From: Planctomycetota bacterium
GTDB taxonomy: Bacteria > Planctomycetota > Phycisphaerae > Phycisphaerales > SM1A02
DNA length: 64,000 nucleotides
Reading direction: 5' to 3'
Assembly (NCBI GenBank): GCA_022566535.1
Contig: JADFIR010000005.1
Coordinates: 34,037 to 98,036 of the forward strand
Shown one piece after another: positions 18,676-27,537 of the stretch (positions are counted from its first letter, which is position 1; each line of letters starts with the position of its first letter). The notes under the pieces were generated by a model. The model ran no database searches. It saw nothing but the letters and a program-made list of their open reading frames with translations, and was not told the DNA's origin. The position numbers were made by a program, and so were the translations under genes.

Positions 18676-18878
18676 TATACCATCGACGCGCTGATCCTGC
18701 GCGACAAGGACGCCAACACCGCCTGGTCTGCGGCCTCAGACGGCACCCTCGAGGAGCGCATCTACTCCTGCCATAACTGGCGGGGCGATGTGGTGGCCCT
18801 GATCGACCACACCGCCGACCAGGTCGAGCAGGTGCGGTACTCATCCTACGGCGTCCCCTCCGGCCTGCCGATGGGCAG
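18676..18878 (+). pseudogene. Orphan Rhs core fragment
   Basis: The frame reading LILRDKDANTAWSAASDGT, then EERIYSCHNWRGDV, YSSYGVP, GLPMG is a close copy of the intact Rhs protein encoded at about 16378-16570. It has no start codon of its own and leaves the Rhs sequence right at the point where the intact protein carries the dockerin-like insert. This is typical of displaced Rhs tips or cores left by recombination at the locus. It cannot encode a functional protein alone. Confidence 0.8.
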
Positions 18879-18887
18879 GTGGAGTGC

Positions 18888-19380
18888 TTGCGGGAGGTTG
18901 GTGCCGGACTGGGTTGGCCGAGCCCGCACTCAATCGGGAGGGTCTCGACCTAGACGCACGCACCGATTCGCTCGTGGCTGACTGGGAATGACGGAGAATT
19001 TTCCAGAGTAGACCGCGGCGCCGGAGAGGTGACCGAGTCGCCGATCCTGACCCGGGTCGTCGGTGTAGGTGTTGGCGGGAATGACCACGTTGGCCTCCAA
19101 GTCCTGGCGTCGATTCGGGTGACCACGCTCACCGACAGTGCGGCTGCGTGGCAGAGGTGGGCCGGACCACTGCCGCCGCGAAGGCTCACCCATCGACCGT
19201 CCGAACCTGGCTTGGACACGTGGCCACGTGGCGGTCCACGTGGAAGGGGCGCCGTTGGCCCCGACCTGGACTGACAGCCCAGAATCCGCGGCACGCCGCA
19301 CTTGGGCAGGGCGATGGAGCACCCACGTGGACCTAGACCGCTTGGGTCGCTGGGGCCTGGAATGACCACGTAGCGGTGAT
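18888..19380. repeat. Decayed repeated module, related to 57953-58220
   Basis: No intact gene. Three stretches match the region before the second recombinase element: 18888-18980 with 57953-58048 (both contain GACGCACGCACCGAT), 19079-19165 with about 58138-58215, and 19269-19375 with about 58046-58150. Read on the minus strand both encode fragments such as HAAALSVSV and SDPSG, suggesting decay of an old coding module at the outer end of the mobile element. Confidence 0.5.
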
Positions 19381-19440
19381 CGGGAATCGGAGCTAGACGA
19401 CTGCCGAAACACGTGTCATAGTCGCGCGGGGGTGACACCG

Positions 19441-19510
19441 CCTAAACATTTGACGTAACAACGGTTAGCCTGATTCAAGACCCTCCGGCCTATGACAAAA
19501 AGGACACCAC
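19441..19510. repeat. Element-end repeat, copy 1
   Basis: The segment reads CATTTGACGTAACAACGGTTA, then CCTATGACAAAAAGGACAC. Two further imperfect copies with the pattern TTTGANACGACAATGGTTACG followed by GACAAAAAGGACAC or similar lie at 59250-59325 and 59353-59425. All three directly precede a 138-bp tandem array beside a serine recombinase, so they probably belong to the end of that mobile element. Confidence 0.5.
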
Positions 19511-19536
19511 TTTTCTGCTCGTTACCCTATGGTTTT

Positions 19537-19870
19537 GGGGTCGTCCTGTTTGGAGATTGATAGGTGCCTATCGGCCTTCGCGCATGCGCGAAGGCCGGTC
19601 GAAACAGGGGTTCGTAGCGCTACACCGTTACGCACCGCGCGCATTCCCTGTAAAGCAGGGGTTCGAACCTATTTGGGGTCACCTTGTTTGGAGATTGATA
19701 GGTGCCTATCGGCCTTCGCGTATGCGCGAAGGCCGGTGCAAACAGGGGTTCGTAGCGCTACACCGTTACGTAGCGCGCGCATTCCTTAGTAAAGCAGGGG
19801 TTCGTAGCGCTACACCGTTACGCAGCGCGCGCATTCCTTGTAAAGCAGGGGTTCGAACCTATTTGGGGTC
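19537..19870. repeat. 138-bp palindromic tandem array, element copy 1
   Basis: Unit 1 spans 19537-19674 (138 bp) and unit 2 spans 19675-19864, where a ~52-bp internal segment is duplicated. Each unit begins GGGGTC, contains a perfect palindrome centred on TTCGCGCATGCGCGAA (or a near variant), a GTAGCGCTAC palindrome, and ends GGGGTTCGAACCTATTT. The same unit is present twice at 59501-59776. The array abuts the 3' end of the recombinase gene in both places and may be a recombination or binding site for it. Confidence 0.75.
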
Positions 19871-19933
19871 ACCTTGTTTGGAGATTGATAAGGTGCATAA
19901 CGGCCTCCATTCGGCAGCCCAGGCCGACGTTGT

Positions 19934-21910
19934 CTACTGGCCTCGACCGCGCTCGCGCCTCCTGCCCGGCGGCCGGCCGCGCCGCACCTCCGGCAGCTTC
20001 ACGGCCACCGTCTCCGTCGCAGCGCCCACCGCCCCGCCCACGATCGTCGGCAGCAGGCGCACCTCGATCTTCGCCTCGTGCATCTGGCGATCGATCACGA
20101 TCTGGACAACGCACCGTCGCACCGCGGCCTGCCGTTGGTCGAGTGGTCCTTCGCGCAGCGACGGCACAAGGCATGCGACGAACCGTGCAGTCTCTGCCAC
20201 GAGATCATGAACCTCCGCCTCTGTTAGCGCCAGGCGTTCCAGCGATTCGATCTGGGTCTCCAGTCGCTCGCGCTCTTTGTTCAGTTCTTCGAGACGCTGA
20301 TCGACCAGCTGGCGGTTCGTCGCCGTGATGTTGTCCAGCAGGTTCCGCGTGGTCTTGTCGATGCCCTTGAGCCGTGCTTCGAGCTTCTTCTTCTGCTTGG
20401 TGATCTGGCCGCGGTCCTCGTTGATGTGGATGCCCACTGCCTCGGCGATCCGCGTCCTCGCGCCCTTGCCTGCGTATCGAGCGTAGAAATCCACCAGGGT
20501 CTGGATCACCGCCTCCTCGAGCGCGTCCTTGGGAACGGCGCCGAGTGTGCACATGCTCCGGCCGTGGCGAATGTAGCCGCCGCAGGCGTAGTGGAAGGTC
20601 CGCTCGCGTCCTCCGTTGTCACCCTGAATGTTGCCGTAGCGCGTGTAGCCCTCGTAGCGACTCCCGCAGTTCGAGCAGACGCCGAGCCCCGAGAGCAGGA
20701 ACTTGGCGCGGGGGCCGGTCCAGCCGCCGATGCGTTCGCCTGCCGGGGCGCCAGTCCGGGGGTTGATCCCGCGCTGGAGTCTTGACGATGGCTGCTCCTG
20801 GAGGCGCTGCTTGGCTGACTCCCAGATGCGCCGACTCACGGTTGCCGGGTGGGCGTTCTCGACGACGAGCCAATCCGATTCGTCGTTCTGTTCGAGGCGC
20901 CGGCCATGGACCCCCTTTCGCTCGACCGCTCGTCCATCGACGATGCGGTAGAACCGCGCATCGGTCCGTCGGTTCCAGGCCATGTCACCGGTGTAGGCGG
21001 GGTTGATCAGGATTCCACGAACCGAGGTCAGCGACCACTTTCCGCTGTAGTGCGCTGCCCATTCGGGGCCTCTGGGCGGTGGAATGCCGTCTCGGTTCAG
21101 GGCGTCGGCAACGGCCTTGAAGCCGCGTCGCTCCTGAACATACATCGTGAAGATCCGCTGGATCGTTTCCACCCGGCTCTTCTCGCTGGGGATCAGCTTG
21201 CACCGGTCCTTGCGGGAGACGCTGATCGACTCACCGCGTTCGAGCGTGCGGACCAGCTTTCCCTTGTGATCGAACATCTGCTTGGTGCCGTCGCGCATGT
21301 AGCGGAGGATGAACAGGAACTGGCCCGACTGGCTCTCATAGCCCAGGTCGTAGCCGTAGGGCGGGGCGCCACCCATCCACCAGCCTTCACCGTTGCCTGC
21401 GGCATCCCCGTTGGTCGCCTTGCTGACCAGCCCGCGAATGACCACCTTGGACAGATCCTTGCTTTCCTCCCTGGCCTGCCACTGCTTGACCGGCCGAATC
21501 AGATCATCCGTTCCATCGCCGGTGAAGTTCTCGCTGACGTAGTGGACCTCGACGCCGTGGGTGCGAAGGACGTGGCGGTAGTAGCCGGCCTCGTCGTTGT
21601 CGATCCTGCCGAAGCGCTTGACGTCGTACACGACGATTATGCCGAAGTCGCAGCTGGGGCGCTTGGCATCAGCCATCATCGCCTGGAACGCCCGTCGGCC
21701 GATGGTACTGGTGCCGCTGACCGCATCGTCCACGTAGTAGCGCAGCAGCCGCAGGCCGTGTTCGTCCACGTACTTTTCAATCGCACGCTTCTGATCGGGG
21801 ATGGACTGCTCCTGGCGATCGGTGGACCGCCGCACGTACCCAACGGCCCGCGTGGCCCGGGTTTGCGCCTTGCCGCTGCGAGGGGCGTTGATGGTGTTGG
21901 CTCTGGCCAT
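19934..21910 (-). CDS. Large serine recombinase, copy 1
   Basis: Start at 21910 has AAAGGAGGT 6 bp upstream; the frame extends to 22246 but that part overlaps the divergent promoter region. The product is 658 residues: a resolvase catalytic domain (about 22-170) with the nucleophile in YVRRSTD (Ser29) and FGRIDNDEA, a recombinase domain (GGAPPYGYD, GIPPPRGPEW), a zinc ribbon (CSNCG and later C residues around HYACGGYIRHGRSMC), a coiled coil near 500-570, and a basic tail. It catalyses DNA integration, excision or inversion. A nearly identical copy starts past the right edge and ends at 62795, in the same orientation. Confidence 0.92.
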   Translation of the reverse strand: MARANTINAPRSGKAQTRATRAVGYVRRSTDRQEQSIPDQKRAIEKYVDEHGLRLLRYYVDDAVSGTSTIGRRAFQAMMADAKRPSCDFGIIVVYDVKRFGRIDNDEAGYYRHVLRTHGVEVHYVSENFTGDGTDDLIRPVKQWQAREESKDLSKVVIRGLVSKATNGDAAGNGEGWWMGGAPPYGYDLGYESQSGQFLFILRYMRDGTKQMFDHKGKLVRTLERGESISVSRKDRCKLIPSEKSRVETIQRIFTMYVQERRGFKAVADALNRDGIPPPRGPEWAAHYSGKWSLTSVRGILINPAYTGDMAWNRRTDARFYRIVDGRAVERKGVHGRRLEQNDESDWLVVENAHPATVSRRIWESAKQRLQEQPSSRLQRGINPRTGAPAGERIGGWTGPRAKFLLSGLGVCSNCGSRYEGYTRYGNIQGDNGGRERTFHYACGGYIRHGRSMCTLGAVPKDALEEAVIQTLVDFYARYAGKGARTRIAEAVGIHINEDRGQITKQKKKLEARLKGIDKTTRNLLDNITATNRQLVDQRLEELNKERERLETQIESLERLALTEAEVHDLVAETARFVACLVPSLREGPLDQRQAAVRRCVVQIVIDRQMHEAKIEVRLLPTIVGGAVGAATETVAVKLPEVRRGRPPGRRRERGRGQ

Positions 21911-22023
21911 GACTGGACCTCCTTTCGCAGCCCTGCGCGACGTGCCGTTCGCCCAGGGGGGTAGGGGGTCATGGGGGTCTAAGGTGGGCCGAACATCAAG
22001 GCAATTGTGGGCGAATCCGGTGA

Positions 22024-22329
22024 TTTCTGGCCAGAATCTGGCCATCCGGGCCCAGAATCGGCCAAATCGGCCAATGCGGCCGACCTGGGCCCGGATGCCG
22101 ATTCCTCGCCGTCGGGCCTTGCTGTCGCATCGGAACTGCTGCTGCGGAGCTCTTCGAAGGATCGCTGGATGAGTACCTGACCGATGCGGCATGGGTGCTG
22201 CACCGCCAGACAGACGCGGAAGTTCTCGTTGACCTCGCCAGCGCACCGGACACGATCACGACCTGCGTGCAATTGCGGCTCTACCGGCTCCAGGCGCTGC
22301 TGAAGATGGCCTGCACATCTCAGAAATGA
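22024..22329 (+). pseudogene. Start-less reading frame ending in ATGA with the next small gene
   Basis: This frame is open for 101 codons to TGA at 22327-22329, yet has no early ATG or good GTG. Its last ~65 codons look coding (ELFEGSLDEYLTDAAWVLH, then DLASAPDTITTCVQLRLYRL). The stop overlaps the ATG of the next gene, as in the following gene pairs. It is either a gene that has lost its 5' end beside the recombinase promoter or one using a rare start. No family is recognised. Confidence 0.45.
22029..22070. promoter_or_regulatory. Palindrome and GGCC repeats between divergent genes
   Basis: GGCCAGAATCTGGCC (22029-22043) is a 7-1-7 palindrome, followed by CAGAATCGGCCAAATCGGCC. These repeats lie about 120 bp upstream of the recombinase start, in the divergent region before the small-gene operon. 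This suits an operator or recombination site. Confidence 0.4.
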
Positions 22330-22445
22330 GGTGCTCCCAACCGGACCGCGATCTGGCCACCGTGATCGAAGCCTGGAAGGATCTGCCGGACCCGGTTCGC
22401 AAGCGGACTAGAACCGTAGCGCACGCCAGCCTGCCTCATGATTGA
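22326..22445 (+). CDS. Small protein of mobile-element operon (39 aa)
   Basis: The ATG overlaps the preceding frame's stop (ATGA). It encodes 39 residues with the core DRDLATVIEAWKDLPDPVRKR. The same pattern (D-L-x-x-x-I-x-A-W-x-x-L-P-x-P-V-x-x) recurs in the next gene's C-terminus, so both carry a short helical module. It may be a truncated duplicate. The function is not known. Confidence 0.5.
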   Translation: MRCSQPDRDLATVIEAWKDLPDPVRKRTRTVAHASLPHD

Positions 22446-22448
22446 GGC

Positions 22449-22718
22449 GTGGGTCACGCTGCCGCAGGATTGCCCAATGGGCTGGCATCGTCAGCTTTCA
22501 GTTTGGAAGGCTGCAAGCTGCCGAGCGCAAACACTAGGAAACACAGCGACTTACGAAACCGCCCCATCGGCGAAACAGCACCGGCGCTGAATCCTGCGCG
22601 GGGATCAGCCCATATCGACCCCGATCTGCAATGCCTGATCGACGCATGGCCGAGGCTGCCGAAGCCGGTCAAGGCGGGCATCGTGGCGATGGTCAAGTCG
22701 ACGGAAACTCACGGATGA
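22449..22718 (+). CDS. Small protein of mobile-element operon (89 aa)
   Basis: GTG start four bases after the previous stop; 89 residues. Only the C-terminal ~35 residues (DPDLQCLIDAWPRLPKPVK, then AGIVAMVKS) look conserved, matching the module in the 39-residue neighbour. The N-terminal half is low-confidence and the true start may be internal. The stop overlaps the next start (ATGA at 22715-22718), pointing to coupled translation. Confidence 0.5.
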   Translation: MGHAAAGLPNGLASSAFSLEGCKLPSANTRKHSDLRNRPIGETAPALNPARGSAHIDPDLQCLIDAWPRLPKPVKAGIVAMVKSTETHG

Positions 22719-23026
22719 GGGCACCGTCACCAACGGGAGATAACGGCAACCACGACCGTCGTGGGCGGTTCCAACGGGGCAATAAGGCAGCGAAGGGCAA
22801 TCCCCACGCTCAACGGGTGGGGCGGCTCCGATCGGCGCTCCTGGAAGCGGTCGATGAGGCCGCAATCCGTCGGGTTGTCGAAGCCCTGATCAAAGAGGCC
22901 GAGGGCGGCAACGTCCCGGCCGTCCGCGAACTGCTCGACCGCTGCATCGGCAAGCCGCATGAGACGGACCTCATCGAGCGCATCGAACGGCTCGAAGCCA
23001 CGCTCGTCGAGAAGGTGGGACGATGA
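22715..23026 (+). CDS. Small DNA-packaging-like or DUF5681-type protein
   Basis: Encodes 103 residues starting at the ATGA overlap. The N-terminus (GRFQRGNKAAKGNPHAQRV) is the basic G-N-x-A-x-G-N-P motif seen at the start of DUF5681 and small terminase-like proteins. The remainder is helical (LLEAVDEAAIRRVVEALIK, then VPAVRELLDRCIGKP). Such proteins occur in phage-derived or mobile islands. The assignment rests on this motif alone. It overlaps the next gene by ATGA. Confidence 0.6.
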   Translation: MRAPSPTGDNGNHDRRGRFQRGNKAAKGNPHAQRVGRLRSALLEAVDEAAIRRVVEALIKEAEGGNVPAVRELLDRCIGKPHETDLIERIERLEATLVEKVGR

Positions 23027-23241
23027 GTCTGAACGGACGGATACGCAAGCTGGAACGGCGCTTGGGCGTCAGCGGCCCATGCTCCACCTGCGGCGGGCGT
23101 GGACGGGGCGCACTTATCCTGATCGACGAAGAGAACCCGCCTGACAAACCACCGGAGCCGAGAGGCTGCCCCGAGTGCGGCAAGGTGTCGAGCATCAAAC
23201 GGATCATTTTGTGCGCGCGGCCTGCGGCCACACGGCAGTAG
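23023..23241 (+). CDS. Small zinc-ribbon protein
   Basis: Encodes 72 residues: a short N-terminal helix (LNGRIRKLERRLG), then C-x2-C (CSTCGGRG) and, about 30 residues later, C-x2-C (CPECGK), forming a zinc ribbon. It is the last gene of the coupled operon (22326-23241). The tail (RPAATRQ) reaches into a stretch that also encodes a fragment on the other strand. It resembles small zinc-ribbon proteins in planctomycete mobile islands; the role is unknown. Confidence 0.55.
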   Translation: MSLNGRIRKLERRLGVSGPCSTCGGRGRGALILIDEENPPDKPPEPRGCPECGKVSSIKRIILCARPAATRQ

Positions 23242-23466
23242 AGAAAATCCGGCGGTCCGGCCTTGGTGGGACCCAGCATCTCGCCCAGCAGCACGACCGC
23301 TGCAAGCAGGTCATCGTGGTGGATGATCCACCGCTGGCCAGATTCGTCGCAGGCATCGAGTGTCCAGTTGCCGTCGCCGCCGGCATCCTCTGTCCGCCAC
23401 GTGGCGCAGTGGACTGACGCGCACGTCGCGCGGCCTGGCCGTTGTTCGTCCTGGACTCTAGAGAAT
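23222..23466 (-). pseudogene. Fragment of an unrecognised gene
   Basis: The minus-strand frame reads HCATWRTEDAGGDGNWTL, then ACDESGQRWIIHHDDLLAA and VVLLGEMLG, which looks like genuine protein composition. It continues into sequence antisense to the zinc-ribbon gene, and no clear start or ribosome site is present. It is probably the decayed remnant of a mobile-element gene. Confidence 0.35.
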
Positions 23467-23498
23467 TCGCGGCTGATCGAGTGCAAGGAGCCCGAAAA

Positions 23499-23528
23499 CA
23501 AAAAAGCCCCCGGTGCTGGCCGAGGGCG
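23499..23528 (-). terminator. Rho-independent terminator after the beta-helix gene
   Basis: Read on the minus strand: GCCCTCGG, loop, CCGGGGGC followed by TTTTTTG. It lies about 75 bp downstream of the stop codon at 23604. Confidence 0.75.
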
Positions 23529-23551
23529 TCGTCGATAAGCGATTTCATCAC

Positions 23552-23573
23552 CCTCTCCCCTGCAGGGGAGAGG
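23552..23573. repeat. 22-bp perfect palindrome
   Basis: CCTCTCCCC-TGCA-GGGGAGAGG is perfectly self-complementary. It lies between the stop of the beta-helix gene and its terminator. It resembles the dispersed intergenic hairpins common in many GC-rich genomes. Confidence 0.7.
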
Positions 23574-23603
23574 GGAGGGTGAGAGGTGAGAGAAGATGCC
23601 CGC

Positions 23604-25928
23604 TTATGGCTGCCCCTCCAGAAGCGCAAGCAGCAGAGACGCGGACGCGAAGGCTTCGGAGTCGCTTGCGTCGATCAGCCAGTCCTGGTATTCGTCGACG
23701 CTGTCGAATCCCATCTCATCGAGCGCCGCGGTGAGCGATGAGCTTGAACCCGATCCGCCGTCGCCTTGAGCGCACTCGTCGCAGGTCAACTCCGGGCCGG
23801 GGCCACAGAGGGGCGCTTGCGGGCAGGCGCCCCAGTTGTTCAGCAGTCTCGACAGATCGAATGGATCGGTGGTGCAGTCGCCGGTCAGATCGCCGCAGGG
23901 CATGCCCCAGCACGCCAGCAAGCGTGCCTGATCGAACGCATCGACGGTGCAGTCGGGCACGCCTAGAGGGCCGGTGAAGTCGCCGGGACATTCGTTGAAG
24001 GGATCAACGTCGCCACACGCCGGGAGCTGGGAGCAATCGGCCGGACATCCAATGAGATAGCGATCGAACCAGCACCGGCAGTTGTCCTGTTCCTCCGGGG
24101 TGCCGTTGGTCAGGCAGTCCTTGAACAGGTCCCAGTCGTCCTCGCTCAGCCCGGCGTCATCGAGCTCCTTTTTCAGCGATTTCGGCGGTTGTCCCGTCGT
24201 TTCGGGGCACCTGCCCCAGTTGTCCGCCAGGGCCTTCAGGTCGAAGACGTCCACATCGCCGTCGCAATTGACGTCAGGCGGACCGCCGGGGTCGGTACCC
24301 CACGCGGCGAGAAGGTTCAGCAGATCCAGGATACCGACCATCCCATCGCCGTCGAGGTCCCACGGACACGGCCCCAGTTTGCACAGTTCATACGCGCCCA
24401 TGTCCACAATTCCAAGTGGCGGCGCTGGGACGACCCGAATGTGCAAGTCGAGGTCAGGCGTCGGCTCCATGATGTCCATGTCCTCATTAACATCAAATTC
24501 ATCATCCGGGATCACATCTTCGTCCGGGTTGCCCGCGTTGATGCACAGTGATCCGGCTTGTAAATGAAAATCACTCGCGGGATTGACAAAAAGTGGATCA
24601 TCTCCGATGTTGCCATTTCCATCGAACGGCCCGCCTGGCTCGAGGCCCTCAATGCAGGTGTAGCTGACATCGGGGATTGCCGGTGGATTCCAGGAGATTT
24701 GCGCGGATTGCCCGCTGCCGCTGGAGTCCGAATTGCCCCATAGAATGCAGTTGATGACCTCGGCGCTGGCCTCGTCGTCGTCAAGGATTCCACCGCCGAT
24801 TCCGATATCTGCTGAGTTTCGAGTGAATGTACAGTTGATGAACACCGGTGAACTCGGACCGGGGTTTGCCGAGTTCAAGATAGCACCGCCCCCATCGGCT
24901 CCCAGAGCGAAATTATCTACAAATAGACAGTTCACCAGCAAGGAACGATTCGCGCTATGGTTGAATATAGCGCCTCCGCCGTCGCCGGTAGCTGAGTTGT
25001 CGATAAATGAACAATTGATCATGCGCAGCCCAACCCCGGGGCAGCCCATACAATCCCCCTGGTTGTACACGGCGCCGCCTTCCGAGGCCAGGTTCCCTTG
25101 AAATTTGCAGCGAATGAGGACCGGCTGTGAAAGTTGAGCCAACATTCCCCCGCCGCGACTCTCATTGGCACCGCCATTGGCGTGGCCACTGGTAATCGTG
25201 AACCCGTCGAGGCGAGAAGTCTCGTCCACGCCAGGCCCCGCTGCAGCGCCGGCATTGACGACGTGGTATGCCTTCGTGGAACAGAGCCCGTTGGCGATGT
25301 CGGTACAGAAGGTGTCCCACTGAATGTCGCAGCAATACTGGAACCCCCCCCCCGGGAAGGCACACACGACCTCGCAGCAGGCCGGGTCGGTGCATCCCGG
25401 GATGCCGGGCGTTGGCGTGAAACAGTTGCCAGCCCCAGGGTCTGGATCGGCGCACGCCGGTGGCGGATCGACCGGCTGTAGCGGATTAATGTCCCCGCTC
25501 AAGATGGTTTCGTTCGCTTCGGGGTCGCGCTGACTGAGCTCGGTTTCACCGCCGCCCGGAAAGGCGTTGCCGAGGAATCCGCCGTAGATCCCGACATTGT
25601 TGATCAGGTTGAAGGTCGCTGTGCGGTCGTCGCTGCCGCCGAGACCACACGCATCACATTCATCGGGATGATAGGTGCCGGCCGCGACCCAGACTTGTGT
25701 GATCCCGTTCAGGGGATCTGAAGCAAACGCCAGCGCGTCTTGGAGGTGGATGTAGGCATTCTGCCATGTCGCCCCGGGATCGCCAGGTCCTCCCGGCGCA
25801 TTCTGATCCACCGCTCGAATAGTTGCTGGGTTAAACTGTGCATGCGCTGACCCTGCCAACGCGATGGCAAGTAGTCCTGCTAGACATGACGGAAGTCTGT
25901 ACGGAATGTTGCGCGAGTTGTTTGTCAT
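23604..25928 (-). CDS. Secreted parallel beta-helix protein with dockerin-like repeats
   Basis: Encodes 774 residues. The signal peptide ends near LAGSAHAQ. An N-terminal segment (WQNAYIHLQDALAFA, VWVAAGTYHPDE) and G-G-G-M/A-I repeats (GGGAIFNHS, GGGAILNSAN) define a right-handed parallel beta helix, ending with MGAYELC as in polymorphic outer-membrane or choice-of-anchor proteins. Then come dockerin-type loops: CPWDLDGDGMVGILDLLNLL and NCDGDVDVFDLKALADNWG, with two more degenerate Cys-flanked pairs near residues 660-720. The Ser-rich C-terminal tail may be an anchor. It is probably exported through the T2SS encoded at 1-8.4 kb. Confidence 0.85.
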   Translation of the reverse strand: MTNNSRNIPYRLPSCLAGLLAIALAGSAHAQFNPATIRAVDQNAPGGPGDPGATWQNAYIHLQDALAFASDPLNGITQVWVAAGTYHPDECDACGLGGSDDRTATFNLINNVGIYGGFLGNAFPGGGETELSQRDPEANETILSGDINPLQPVDPPPACADPDPGAGNCFTPTPGIPGCTDPACCEVVCAFPGGGFQYCCDIQWDTFCTDIANGLCSTKAYHVVNAGAAAGPGVDETSRLDGFTITSGHANGGANESRGGGMLAQLSQPVLIRCKFQGNLASEGGAVYNQGDCMGCPGVGLRMINCSFIDNSATGDGGGAIFNHSANRSLLVNCLFVDNFALGADGGGAILNSANPGPSSPVFINCTFTRNSADIGIGGGILDDDEASAEVINCILWGNSDSSGSGQSAQISWNPPAIPDVSYTCIEGLEPGGPFDGNGNIGDDPLFVNPASDFHLQAGSLCINAGNPDEDVIPDDEFDVNEDMDIMEPTPDLDLHIRVVPAPPLGIVDMGAYELCKLGPCPWDLDGDGMVGILDLLNLLAAWGTDPGGPPDVNCDGDVDVFDLKALADNWGRCPETTGQPPKSLKKELDDAGLSEDDWDLFKDCLTNGTPEEQDNCRCWFDRYLIGCPADCSQLPACGDVDPFNECPGDFTGPLGVPDCTVDAFDQARLLACWGMPCGDLTGDCTTDPFDLSRLLNNWGACPQAPLCGPGPELTCDECAQGDGGSGSSSSLTAALDEMGFDSVDEYQDWLIDASDSEAFASASLLLALLEGQP

Positions 25929-26046
25929 GTTTTTGCTCCTCTTTCAAGTGTCCCTTTCACGATGAGCTTTCACGCCCTCCGTGTTTGCTTGTGTGTCCGT
26001 CGCACCTCCGTTCTTCGCGCCGTAAGGAGCGACATGTTTGCTGTCA

Positions 26047-27333
26047 TCACTGGCCCCAGTTGGCCAAGAGTGTGAGAAGGTCGAGGATCCCGACGCCGCC
26101 GTCGCCATCCAGGTCGGCCGGGCAGGCGGCCTTCGGCGGACACGGCCCCCAATTGCTCAGCAGTATCAGCAGATCGGTGATGCCGACGGCGCAATCGCTG
26201 TCAAGGTCGCCCAACGGCGGTTGAATCGGTGTCAGGAGGAATGCGACCACACCGGTCGAACTAGTGGCCCGCCCTGTGATCTGACCAGCGTTGGCGACCG
26301 CCGTCCCCCAATTGATAAGCAAGTCAGAATCCACAGGGATGAGATCATTGAGGTCGGCCATCACCCCATCCTTCCACACAAACCCTCTCTGGACATTGGG
26401 GTTTGCACTCATGCTGCAAACGCCGACCGCCACACCGGCGTCGTTCAAATCGAAGCCGCCACAGCGATCAAACCCCGGGAGCAGACCCAGATCCGTCATC
26501 TCTCCATCCTCCCAAAGGAACGAACGGCTCAACACCGGGGAATCCTTATCCTTCTGCAGAGATCCGGTGATTAGGATTGCTCCAAGGTTATTGACAGCCT
26601 GAGCCTGCGCCGCGAAACCATCTGGGATGATCCCGAGATCGATCACAAAACCGTCGTGCCAGACGAAGGCATGTGAGTCGGTGGCAATGCCGGTCCCCAT
26701 CCATCCGACGATCTGGGGGCCGGCGCCATTGATGTCGCCACCTGCGCTTCTGGGTCCGAAGGTGGGCTCAATAATGGTCATCCGGGCCTCGTCCCAAAGG
26801 TAGGCTTTGTGGCTGTAGGGTGGGCCATCGCTATCGCTGGTGGTCCCGAGGACTCGGCCGAGGCTGACCGCTTCGGCATTGCTGAACGCCCCCGCCGGCG
26901 GAGGGATCTGGATGAACTCATTGCCGTCGATCAGGAATGCGATATTGGTAAGCCCGTCGCCGGGGATGTCGAACTCCCCGACGATTTGGGTGCCGTCGGC
27001 GCTAATATCGCGGGCCTTAGCCGATCCCGTGCCCGGCGGCATGTCAAGGGTGACGAATTTCCCATCGGCTCCCGTCCAGAGGAACGCCCTAGCAGGGCCA
27101 ATCACGCAGGATTGGTAGTAGCCCACGATATTCGGCAGACCGCCGTCCACCGGCTCACTGATGGCGGTCCCGATCGTCGGCGGGAAACCAAACGGAGGAC
27201 ATTCCTCAGCCTGGATGAGCGCGGTCACTTTGTACCCGCAGGGCATTTGCGCGCGAACAGCAGCGGTCACCAGCAGGATGGCCAGGGTGACTGGAACCAC
27301 TGAGCCCAAACGTCTTGCGAACAGGGTAAGCAT
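26047..27333 (-). CDS. HAF-repeat extracellular protein with dockerin-like C-terminus
   Basis: Encodes 428 residues. A ribosome site CTAAGGAGG lies 10 bp before the ATG; the signal peptide ends at VTAAVRAQ. Repeats of the HAF type follow (AFLWTGADGKFVTLD, AFVWHDGFVIDLG, SFLWEDGEMTDLGLLPG, GFVWKDGVMADL), alternating with N-x-x-G-x-I-V-G strands. The C-terminus carries two dockerin-like loops (GDLDSDCAVGITDLLILLSN and PADLDGDGGVGILDLLTLL) ending in ANWGQ. This matches the probable HAF family of extracellular proteins. The 119 bp before the beta-helix gene hold no clear terminator. Confidence 0.87.
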   Translation of the reverse strand: MLTLFARRLGSVVPVTLAILLVTAAVRAQMPCGYKVTALIQAEECPPFGFPPTIGTAISEPVDGGLPNIVGYYQSCVIGPARAFLWTGADGKFVTLDMPPGTGSAKARDISADGTQIVGEFDIPGDGLTNIAFLIDGNEFIQIPPPAGAFSNAEAVSLGRVLGTTSDSDGPPYSHKAYLWDEARMTIIEPTFGPRSAGGDINGAGPQIVGWMGTGIATDSHAFVWHDGFVIDLGIIPDGFAAQAQAVNNLGAILITGSLQKDKDSPVLSRSFLWEDGEMTDLGLLPGFDRCGGFDLNDAGVAVGVCSMSANPNVQRGFVWKDGVMADLNDLIPVDSDLLINWGTAVANAGQITGRATSSTGVVAFLLTPIQPPLGDLDSDCAVGITDLLILLSNWGPCPPKAACPADLDGDGGVGILDLLTLLANWGQ

Positions 27334-27537
27334 GGATTCTTGGCCTCCTTAGGTCTATATGCCGTGTAGGCGTCGATCTTGCGCGCAATGTGAAAAAAAG
27401 TTCGAAATCACCAATCCGGCCGGGACGTGGGCAGAGGTGCTTTGAGTAGCGTCCCTGTTCGGCCGTCGCACGGAGTGTACCAGATTTCCTACAACGAATC
27501 GCCCCCTTTTTCTGAATCTCATGCTTTTCATCCTGGA

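Noticed and set aside
19600..19870. tRNA-like T-arm sequences (GGTTCGAACC) in the 138-bp units
   Set aside because: No acceptor stem, anticodon arm or CCA-compatible fold could be assembled around them, and flanking bases do not pair as a T-stem.
19529..19880. CRISPR array
   Set aside because: Units are 138 bp and repeated almost end to end with no variable spacers; no cas genes.
22971..23501. Minus-strand frame of 176 codons across the zinc-ribbon gene
   Set aside because: Only the part 23222-23466 looks coding; the rest is antisense to the small-gene operon. Listed as a fragment rather than a gene.
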